A stretch of 64,000 nucleotides of DNA from Mariannaea sp. PMI_226. Taxonomy: Eukaryota; Ascomycota; Sordariomycetes; Hypocreales; Nectriaceae. Location of the stretch: positions 558,001-622,000 of the forward strand of contig JANFOG010000005.1 of the NCBI GenBank assembly GCA_024336345.1. The letters are read 5' to 3'. The translations under genes were made by a program, and so were the position numbers. This document shows, in pieces, positions 55,298 to 64,000 of the stretch; the first letter of the stretch is position 1, and the number at the start of each line of letters is the position of its first letter. Under the pieces are notes generated by a model. It ran no database searches. It saw only the letters and a list, made by a program, of their open reading frames with translations, and had not been told where the DNA came from.

Positions 55298-56537
55298 CTA
55301 TTCATCATACCCATGCTTGTTCCCCAACACACCAACTCCACCGCTACTCCGTCTGCGCTTGCCCATAACCTCACGAACCCAGTCGCTCAGCGTGAACCCC
55401 CAATGCCCTGCAACCAAGACACCGCTGACAACATTGATAATCTTGACCCAGAACGTAAAGAAGCCATCACGGGTCTCATGAACGGATAGTAGAATAGGCT
55501 CAATGTCGTACTTGACAAAAATACCAGGAACCCATCGCTCATCTACCTCCTTGCTCTGCTCCGTCACGGCATATTGGTTCGTTACGATTTTTCTCGAGTT
55601 GACGCTGTAGATGGTGGGAACGACAGAGAGGAAATATTGGAACTTGTGGAAGTTGGCACTTGCGACATTGACGGTGCGGTCGAGGGGGTTGACGAGCGAG
55701 GGATAGAAGGGGCCGTATGAGAGCTCGGAGATGATGTGAGAGAAGTTGAATTCTGTAGTCAGTTAGTCGATGAGAACCAAAAGTTAAGGCGGTCCACACT
55801 TACTGCTATGGTCAAGATGCTCGCCGATCTCTCTGTATCCGTGACCTCGAGCAGTGATGTGGAAGTCACCTTGCACTTTGTTCAGATCAAGGCTTCCGTA
55901 GATACGACAACTGTCCGCGTAGCCGCCGCTGAGACGAGGGGTCTTTGCCCACTTTGCCTTCTTCTTGCCGAGGGCGACAATATCATGGACATGCTCCTCG
56001 CCGAAACCCTCTTCCTCGTAACCCAGACTTTTCCAACCAGCATTGGTTACAATTCTGCCATGACTGTCCCTTCCAAGCTTGTGCACTCCCTTGTGGTCGG
56101 CCCACTGTGTCCAAATCGTAGGATCGAGATGCAATCGCTTGGCAGCAACAATTCGGTCGCCTGCAGCGTCTTGCACATTCACGTGAACGTTGGGGCATTG
56201 CATTTTGACAACCATGTCAAGGTTGATCTGCAGGTCATGACCGATTCCCTTCTCAACGGCAAAGTTATGGCTCTCGGCGCCGCGCCACCATCGAGCAACC
56301 TCACCCCACACAAGGATAAGAGATATGATGGACATGGCGACGGTCCATTTGCCGCCGCCAGACGTTCGCGTGACATATTGTGGCTTCGATTTAGCTATGC
56401 AAGAGTCAGCGCGCGCATCAGTGTAGCTTCCAAGGGTGGGAGGGCATACGGAATGCGTCAAAGGCGCTGACAACGGAACCACCTTTGGCACCAAAGTCAT
56501 CCTCATCTAGAATTGGCTTCTCCATGCTGTTCATCAT
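55298..56537 (-). CDS. erv41: COPII-vesicle cargo receptor Erv41/ERGIC2
   Basis: Three exons, 56537-56450, 56394-55804 and 55752-55298, give 377 residues. The N-terminus has the family feature SAFDAFPKSKPQYVTRTSGG, then a first membrane helix (about 46-66, WTVAMSIISLILVWG), a large lumenal domain with MQCPNVHVNVQDAAGDR and CRIYGSLDLNKVQGDFHITARGH-like blocks, and a second membrane helix near the C-terminus (FFTFWVKIINVVSGVLVAGHWG). The tail is short and basic. In yeast Erv41 pairs with Erv46 and cycles between ER and Golgi to retrieve ER residents. The join N-F-N-F-S-H-I at exon 2/3 fits the family. The start MMNSMEKP was chosen as the first ATG in frame. Confidence 0.93.
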
Positions 56538-59500
56538 CGTGTGATGTGCAATTGTTGGTTCTTTCACTTTTCTTGCACGGAGAGGAAGTCTCAACCGGGA
56601 AGTATATAAACTCGATGGATCGCAATAGTGGAATAGTGAATGAGGCCGTTGCAAAGTGTCTTGGTGTCCACCAAGAGGGTTGAATTGCTACCGCCTACCG
56701 CATGTCTTTCAAAAACACGCGAAAGAATTGCATCCAGTATCGCGAACCTGGAATTGCCTTTGCCCAGTAGGAAAACTAGGGACTTGGGGATGACAGACAA
56801 ATTCGCCTTCTTGAAGCTGTTCCTGACGAAGCGCGAAAGGACAGCTTAGCTAAATGCATAGCAACTGGTACATCCTAGCAAGGGTCCAGCTGCTGATTGG
56901 TCAGATTTCGGAAGTGGGATAAAGTCATGCCGAACTGAGATCAGTCCCACGTGTCCAGTTGAACAAGCCCCAAATTGCTGACTTCGTGGAAAGAAAGATA
57001 TGTGTGATAACTACGAAGGTCCAGTTATGTAACCCTATGTAAGAGATACGATTTTACATTGGAAGTCTTTTCTTCCGGTTATGAATATATGCCAGCTCTA
57101 CTAATTCATTACCAGCGAAGACAATACACCACAAACTCGACTTCGGTGGACAGGTACCCCTTGACTCTGCCACGTGCTTTTGGTGCAGGCATGGTAGGTT
57201 GCCATTTTTGTCATGCAGTACCGAGTGATCTATGTTTGTACGGCACTTCGAGTTGAATTTCATTTGAAGGGAAAGAATAAATTGGGTAGTATTCGAGCTT
57301 CATCTTCAACCAACATACAGTAGGCATTGGTAAGCATCAACTGTGAAGCAATTTTGCAGTGAAGCTCAGAGTGCCACGCAAAATGGTACGTACGTATTTT
57401 CAGGGCCCCCTGAAGATTTCCTGTGCTCCAGTTAAGATCCACTCAACACCCCAGCAATTGGTTATACCATAGCACATACTGTAACCGTGCTGCCGCTTTG
57501 GACCACGGCAAAGGGACGGAGCCCTGAGTATTATGGGTCTGACGCAATCCTATGTGTATCCTCAACTGGACGAGCACACACGACCCCGAAAAGATTGAAT
57601 TGTCAAGCTGGTGTCTGGCCTTTCTATTCTCTCATTCCAAGCGGCAAGCAACTTTCTCGACAGGTATATCAATTTTCATCTTTCACCTCTTACTCAAGTT
57701 ATGATCCTGGATCCACTGCAAAGGGCGATCTATGATACAATAACGAGTCAGGATCTACAAGATACAGTCATAGCGCATATGTAATCTCGATTGCAAGGTC
57801 ATTCATGCGATTTCCAAGATGAAATAGAGAGGTATAGAAGGAGAAGGAGAAGGAGAGAGGCACCAGTTCCTTGATTTGACTTGGGGGTGCATGTTGCACT
57901 CTCTCGTGTCTCTTCTGCTGGGTTTGCGAAGCCCTTCCCATTTGAGACGTGACATTTAAGAAATGGGCTCGGATGGCAATACGTATGCATCGTATTGGCA
58001 TGTTCGGTTTCTAGAACTAAATACACAGCCTAGTCAACCTATTTCGGTAGATATTAGCCAGCTTAGAGCCTAGAGCTGCTCGTATAGGCGGCGGCTTGGG
58101 CTCCCGACAACACTCAACGATGGCTCATATTTTTTTACCACCCTTACCCATTCAGAGCTTTGGGTGGAAAGGGCAGCATTACTGCACAGAGGGTGTGGAT
58201 AGCATTGTCAAAGTAACCCGTCAAAAGTATGCGACAAGTGACAGTGGTGACTATTCAAGCTCGCATGCGTTTGAGAAGGGCAAACCCGTAAAAGGGTAGT
58301 TTCACTCCATAATTAGTGTTGAAAGCAGTTCTGATCCTGAGGAACATGAGGAATCAAGAGGTAGCTTGGGAACTAGAGTGGGCCGCTATATGTCACTTTT
58401 CGAAGACTGTCTGAAGACCTGAAAAAGTCGAGCAATACGTAGCAGATAGTGGCGGCGGGACTGCCAACTTCCGATAAAGCCGTGACAATGCTGATACATT
58501 GCAAAGTACTTACTATTGTCTCTAAGGGTCAAGGTAGAGAGAACAAGGGTTTACTGTGCGAAGGTACTATGTACAGCAAGCTGGTGGCTCCATAGGCTGA
58601 ATCCCTGCGAAACACCTTGCAGCCATTGTGCTATGCAGATTATGCCAGGACGCATGATGTGTACCTTACCTCCAAGTTACATTCACCTCTCAGCGCGTAT
58701 CAATCAAGAACAATCAAAGCGCCTAGGTCAGCGGGAACCAGCCATGCGCATCTTCCAGGGGAAACCGGGAACCAACCCCTGGTCCACCCACCAAACACCC
58801 AGTGCATTGATGGAACCCTCCAGCCCGCCTTCGTACAGGAGACCTGCCAAAAAAAGGACTCCATCCGCTCCGTGGCAGTGCAACATTTCAGTGGGTGGGC
58901 GGATGTAGATTGTCTCGTATTGAGTTTGGGGAAATCACTTGGAACTTGTCGCTGGTGCCCCGTGGTAGTGGTACGTAACCTTGGAGGAGCCCATCACCAC
59001 TGTTGAGAGGTCTCGTTTTTTTTCCCAGCTCCTCCGGGATTGATCATTTGAGGTTACGTTGTTTCTCAGATTATGGGCCTGACCCGTCTGGTCCTGGTCG
59101 GCAATCAGAGAGGCAAAAAGACAAACCAGTTTTTCGATGAATGAACAAAGAGAAGAAGAGGAAGAAGAAAAGGCATGCAGCTTGTACACAGTACCGCAGA
59201 GGGAGTCCCAAGTAATACCGCAATACACCACTACAGAGCGTTAGCCCTTTACCACGTCCCAGCCAACCAATAGCTGGGCGGTTTCCCAGCGTTCTCCTGT
59301 TCCACTCCATACCAGCGCAGGCTTCGCAGCAGCCACACACACCCCCTTGCCAACCCCCCTGTTCCCTCTCCCATTCCTCCTTAACACAGTTTGGCGTCAC
59401 ACTGGTTGGTCTACTCGCCTGTCCTCCATTCTTCTCTTCTTTTTTCTTTGCATCAACACCAAGACCCAGCCATCGCCATTGATCTTGGTGCCTCGACCAC

Positions 59501-59740
59501 GCCCATCACTTTCCCCTTTCCTATCGACGGAAGGGCGCCACTCGTTTTCGCCTTGCCTTGTCTCGCCCTGAATTCCATTTACTCGTCCAGCGTCTTGCGC
59601 GCCTCCACTCCTTAACCACCCCCAACAGTCGGTGACGACACGATTTCGAATTTCTAAACTCACACGACGTATTTTTGAACATTTTACCTTTCGCACGCGT
59701 CTCTTTTCTTCCATCATCAATTTCGCCTTATTCATTCGAC
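56538..59740. other. Gene-poor interval and promoter of dfg5
   Basis: Includes a TATATAAA-like element near 56602-56610 close to the erv41 start and a CACGTG at 56949-56954. The 59.3-59.7 kb part is pyrimidine-rich, as in fungal promoters and leaders. No gene is supported in between. Confidence 0.5.
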
Positions 59741-61308
59741 ATGAGATCCTTCCTAGCGACCGGCGCCGCCGCCGTATCGCTGCTGGCTTCGGTCAGTTTA
59801 GTCAGCGCCGCAAGCCCTTACAGCATTGATACCGATGGTAAGAACCATACCGACCGGCAATCCGTTCGACCAGCAACAAGCCATCGCTAACTCGTCTCTT
59901 TTAGCCACTATGAAGTCGGCCGCTTCCCAGATCGCCTGGGACATGTTGCAATACTATCACGGAAATGAATCTGGCCAAACCGTCGGGATTCTACCTGGTC
60001 CTCCTCCCAACGGTGATTACTACTGGTGGGAGGCTGGTGCTATGTGGGGGACATTGCTCGATTATTGGAAATGCACAGGAGACAGTTCTTATAACGACAT
60101 CATGACGGCTGCTATGCTGCATCAGGCTGGTCCTGATGAGGATTACCAGCCCGATAATGTTACCCTGTCTCTCGGAAACGACGATCAAGGATTCTGGGGC
60201 ATGTCTGCTATGCTTGCCGCTGAGCTGAAGTTCCCAGACCCGCCTGCCGACCAGCCTGGCTGGCTGGCTCTTGCTCAAGCTGTTTTCAACACCCAGGCCG
60301 ACCCATCGCGACACGACGATACCTGCGGCGGTGGCCTGCGATGGCAAATTCCCTTCTCGAACAACGGTTACAACTACAAGAACAGTGAGTGGCCACCTGG
60401 TCAACGACCCACCATCTCGCATCTTTTTTTTTACTGACTCAGTCAAGGTATTGCCAACGGCTGCTTCTTCAACCTGGGTGCTCGACTTGCCAGATATACC
60501 GGCAATGACACTTACGCCAACTGGGCCGAGAAGACCTGGGACTGGATGTGGGGTATCGGCTTCATTGACAACCAGAAGTGGGCTGTTTATGATGGTGGTC
60601 ACGTCGAAAAGAACTGCACTGATATCAACAAGGCCCAGTTCTCATACAACAGTGGTGTTCTCCTCCAAGGCCTTGCCCACATGTATAACCACGTAAGTGA
60701 AGAAAAGCTACCGTACTCTCTTGATCTTACTAACATATCTTAAGACGGAATCCCAAAAATGGAAGGATAGACTCGACAATCTTCTCAAGGTGACGCTATC
60801 GACTTTCTTCCCTGGTGGCGTTGCCTACGAGATTTCATGCGAAGACCACGATACTTGCACCACAGACATGGTCTCTTTCAAGGGTTACGTCCATCGATGG
60901 CTTGGAATGGTCGCCAAGCTGGCGCCTCACACCCGCGCCACAATTCAACCCATTCTGGTCAGCTCTACCAAGGCGGCCGTCGCTCAGTGCAACGGAGGTA
61001 CTGATGGCCGAACTTGTGGCTTTAAGTGGAAGAGTGGCGTATTCGATGGCAAGGTTGGCGTTGGCGAGCAGATGAACGTAATTGCCGCCATTTCCTCCAT
61101 CCTCATGAAGAACACGCCTGCTCCAGTTACAGCCAAGACTGGAGGTACTTCAAAGGGTAATGATAATGCCGGTACAGGAGGTGACGATAAGTATCTTGGC
61201 ACCGATCGACCCCTTGGTACCGGTGATAAGGCCGGTGCTGGAATCCTCACTTTCCTTCTTCTCGCGGGAGCCTGCGGAATGTTTGGATGGATGAGCTTTG
61301 GAGAATAA
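59741..61308 (+). CDS. dfg5: GH76 GPI-anchored mannanase-like cell-wall enzyme (Dfg5/Dcw1)
   Basis: Four exons, 59741-59837, 59905-60384, 60448-60692 and 60745-61308, give 461 residues. The signal peptide is about the first 24 residues ([17 protein letters not shown]). The GH76 fold follows, with the catalytic Asp pair at residues 125-126 in LGNDDQGFW, plus [16 protein letters not shown] and FKGYVHRW. The C-terminus ends in a Gly/Ser-rich linker and hydrophobic tail ([16 protein letters not shown]), a GPI-attachment signal. In yeast and Neurospora, Dfg5/Dcw1 proteins cross-link mannoproteins into the wall through their N-linked glycans. Family members usually are 430-470 residues, so the length fits. 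Confidence 0.94.
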
Positions 61309-64000
61309 GCATTGTTCTGGATTGACGTTGATTCGATTCCGTGGTCATTATTTTAACCCTGAATATGATGGGGGTAGAGGGTTGGCACTTGCGATGTTGT
61401 TACTTTTCTTGCTACATTGAGAGACGGGAAGTATAAGAGCAAATTCCCCGGCGTTGGATTGGATTGGTTAAGGGATGCACATGGCCTGGCATGGCTCTTT
61501 TTTTTTGCTGTTGTATTTTTTTTGTCTCATACACCTGACTTTCTTGGGATTATCATGGAGGATCCAAATTCTGCCTATCTTCGAATGGATAAGGTGGTGG
61601 TATCTCATCTCCATAGAGTCTAGAGGCTCAGACGTTAGAACTTTGCTACATTCTGAGGGACACGGCCATAGTTGTCACGTCCTAGGTAGTCGTATCATTA
61701 AAAGAAAAGAAAATCTTGATCAACTAAAGTCGTGCCGTTCAGATTCAACCTTACAGTGATACGTTTGATCCTCTGCTTTCTTCTACCTATGAAGTGGTTA
61801 TATCGCCGATGTCATGTCATGATAAGTTGGCAATTGAGTACGAGGAGTGCTGAGTTTCTTTGAGTCAAAGTAGACAAGGCACAAGGGGGCGTTTGATTTA
61901 GGACGTGAAATGAAAAATAAAAAAAAATCGCCTCTAAATCATGAGACATCTTCAATGTGTCATCGTAATTTCAACGTAGATCCGTCCCACGTCGATCCAT
62001 CTAGTTCCAGTGTTGAGTGCATTCGACTGTGTTCACACTGAGATACAGTACATGGGTTTTGGGCGCCTAGTGGTAACCAATTCTGCCTGTTGCCTTTTTC
62101 TTTTCTTGGTTACCATGATGACCGGGTTTTTCTTGTTTCGAACTGACGCCGGAGTTGGTGATGCCCACATACCAACGATATGCGTGAGCGAGATAGTTGT
62201 CTATCCAAATTTCAGATTGTCTCCATGACACGAGGCAATTATAGATGCTCACACGGTTTTATCAGCACACAAATCTAACTAGAAGGAATCTTCATATAGC
62301 TTTCAGGTTCTCTTTGCCCAAATTACTGACGAGGCCTGAACAGCTGGTCCACCAACACTTACAGTGATAATTCCGAACAGGCGTAAACTGTATCCAAACC
62401 GATAACATTTATATAGCGCAATAAATCTCCAATATTATGAGATTAAAAGTACCCCACGAGTTGTCTGAACAAAGTAGAGGACAAGCACAAAAAGTCTACA
62501 CCACAACGAGCGCGAAGCACCAATATACAGAATCAGACTGCAGTTTGGCAAGAATGTCAATATTCGTGGCAGTCATGGTCAGGTACCAACTATAATTGCA
62601 AGATTGATAATTCTCACTTTTACGCCACGGCATCTATATATTGTGGACTTAAGATAGTGCGTCTAGTTGCTTTTCAGAGGCATCTTGCTCGCTTCGCAAT
62701 CGATGATATCTGCACTAACCTTGCGATTCATGTGTCTGTACAGGTCAAGTTTAATACACTTTCAACTCTACATGAATTTGCCCTTGCAGAGGGGAAATTC
62801 ACTTTGATACTGGCCATGAAGCACTTCTATCCATGGAGCAAGTGGACGTCGTGCAAGGTTCATGCAAAAGAGAAAAAAAAAACATAAGCACGCCCGCGCA
62901 AATTCTCTAACGAACCTCAACAGACCCTTGAGCCAAAGTTAGAAGAAAGGGAAAGGTTCAACTGACGATTACATTGCTATGAGCACAGTAGAGTTATTAA
63001 AATAATAGAAAATAGTTTCTTTCAAATACCGCCTCTAGGATCGGCTTCCCTTGTGCGGATGTAAGTCGATGCGCGGGTTGGCAAACAAACTTGAAGCACC
63101 CTCCTTTTGGTCAGGGGACTTGAACTTGGCGACCAACATCGCCTTTCGCGTCTCAGAGCTCCATATTTCAGCTGCACTTAAGTGCCGTATCAAATGCCTT
63201 TTCTCAATTTTGACATATTTATCGGATGTAACCATCGTGCAATCAGCTTGTCTTGGTACTGTTACTGTCATAGCAGGGTAGTTAGCCCTGCATTGATTGA
63301 GGCCAAGGCGCATAGACCTCCAAGATAAGACTCTATGTAAAATTTCCATCACAAAAATATGCATTCCGTCTACCAACGAACATTGGGACATATTGTCAGA
63401 CAAGTTCATACAGCCCTGGCTTTCTACTCCTTTGTTCGACAAATATGGACAGTGGAATGATGAGTAACCCAAGTTACTTACCTACTAATTACGGCAGGGA
63501 GCATGTTCAACAGCATCGAGTGTCCACCCAACCATTACCTAACAGTTTCGTTATCTCTCCCCCCCCTTCACACCCCCGGGGCCGTGAGCAGCAAGCCAGG
63601 CCAGGCCAGGGTTCCTTATCTTTGGAGATCGAACGAAGAGACGGGAAGATCCAATAAGGTAGAATCCGGGGAAATAAGCTTTTTATTGTTCCTTGGAGGC
63701 TCCGAGTTTGAGGCTGCAGGTTTGAGATGATGTGCATATGTGCAATGGGTAGGTTTGTGGTATAACTACACATGGTATTGTTCTACATGCAAGCATGTTT
63801 CCAATGGCGAGGTTGGGCAACGACGAGATGGCGTGAAGTCCATTTGGGGTGCCAGGCCAATGTTTGCACAGGAGTCCCTCTTCAGGGACATAAGATAGGT
63901 GTTCTGTTCAGTGAGAAGAGTCAATTGATAAAATACTTGCTGTAGTTCACGGCAACTGATACAGAAGGTGAGTTCAACTTGGGGCTATCTCTGCTGAACA
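61309..64000. other. Right flank, no gene supported
   Basis: A poly-T-rich block near 61498-61520 follows dfg5. The remainder has only short frames; a 145-codon minus-strand frame at 63035-63472 starts at TTG and has no domain. The end may reach the promoter or 3' region of the next gene. Confidence 0.5.

Noticed and set aside
55736..56470. 244-codon plus-strand frame opposite erv41
   Set aside because: Antisense shadow of erv41 exon 2, which has clear family motifs and phased introns.
59991..60602. 203-codon minus-strand frame opposite dfg5
   Set aside because: Antisense shadow of GH76 exons.
63035..63472. 145-codon minus-strand frame
   Set aside because: Begins at TTG, the first ATG leaves 125 codons, and no domain or splice continuation is seen.
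1..64000. CRISPR arrays, bacterial operons, insertion sequences
   Set aside because: The DNA is eukaryotic with spliceosomal introns; no spaced direct-repeat arrays or transposase genes were seen.

Overview
This 64 kb window is nuclear DNA of a filamentous ascomycete, most likely a Sordariomycete of the Hypocreales. I infer this from the short introns (about 50-180 nt) with GTRNGT donors, CTAAC-like branch points and YAG acceptors, the gene spacing, and fungus-specific families: a Zn(II)2Cys6 regulator, a 2EXR protein, a DUF3824 protein, a GPI-anchored GH76 Dfg5-type mannanase and an Abr2-like multicopper oxidase. The species cannot be named from sequence alone. Seventeen protein genes and one tRNA gene are supported, and exon joins were worked out from splice motifs plus codon phase.

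Layout. 1-2.65 kb: no convincing gene. 2.65-4.5 kb: MFS exporter (+). 5.3-5.4 kb: intron-containing tRNA-Ser(CGA) (-). 5.9-7.8 kb: PHO-4/PHO89-type phosphate symporter (-), with a possible in-frame upstream extension to 8.33 kb. 10.1-10.5 kb: SDHAF4-type mitochondrial assembly factor (+), convergent with a long Rxt3 gene of the Rpd3L histone deacetylase complex (10.9-14.5 kb, -). 14.6-19.7 kb: a 5 kb gene-poor stretch. 19.7-28.4 kb: an accessory-looking block with an alpha/beta hydrolase (-), a Zn2Cys6 factor (+), a membrane-anchored DUF6454-like protein (+), a 2EXR protein (+) and a VOC/glyoxalase-like protein (-). 28.4-32.0 kb: gene-poor. 32.0-34.1 kb: secreted multicopper oxidase (+). 35.0-35.7 kb: small secreted Cys/Thr-rich protein (-). 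36.5-38.7 kb: amino-acid permease with six exons (-). 41.5-42.5 kb: 2OG-Fe(II) dioxygenase (+). 42.7-45.7 kb: spliceosomal DEAH helicase Prp2 (-). 46.3-47.7 kb: ER co-chaperone Scj1 ending in HDEL (+). 48.2-51.5 kb: four-exon RS-rich DUF3824 protein (-). 51.5-55.3 kb: gene-poor. 55.3-56.5 kb: Erv41/ERGIC2 cargo receptor (-). 56.5-59.7 kb: gene-poor. 59.7-61.3 kb: Dfg5/Dcw1-type GH76 cell-wall enzyme (+). 61.3-64 kb: no gene.

How the genes relate. They are independent transcription units, not an operon. Housekeeping functions (Rpd3L, splicing, ER folding and trafficking, cell-wall cross-linking, respiratory-complex assembly) alternate with nutrient and export transporters and an accessory block. 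No polyketide synthase, NRPS, terpene cyclase or transposase is visible, so a complete secondary-metabolite cluster is not demonstrated.

The most useful oddities are: a 60-nt intron in rxt3 that is a multiple of three and lies hidden inside a poly-His tract; a GC-AG intron and a zinc-cluster-splitting intron in the Zn2Cys6 gene; a possible 127-residue N-terminal extension of the phosphate symporter; competing 5' splice sites in the DUF3824 gene; and a perfect 14-bp hairpin that begins exactly at the stop codon of the multicopper oxidase.
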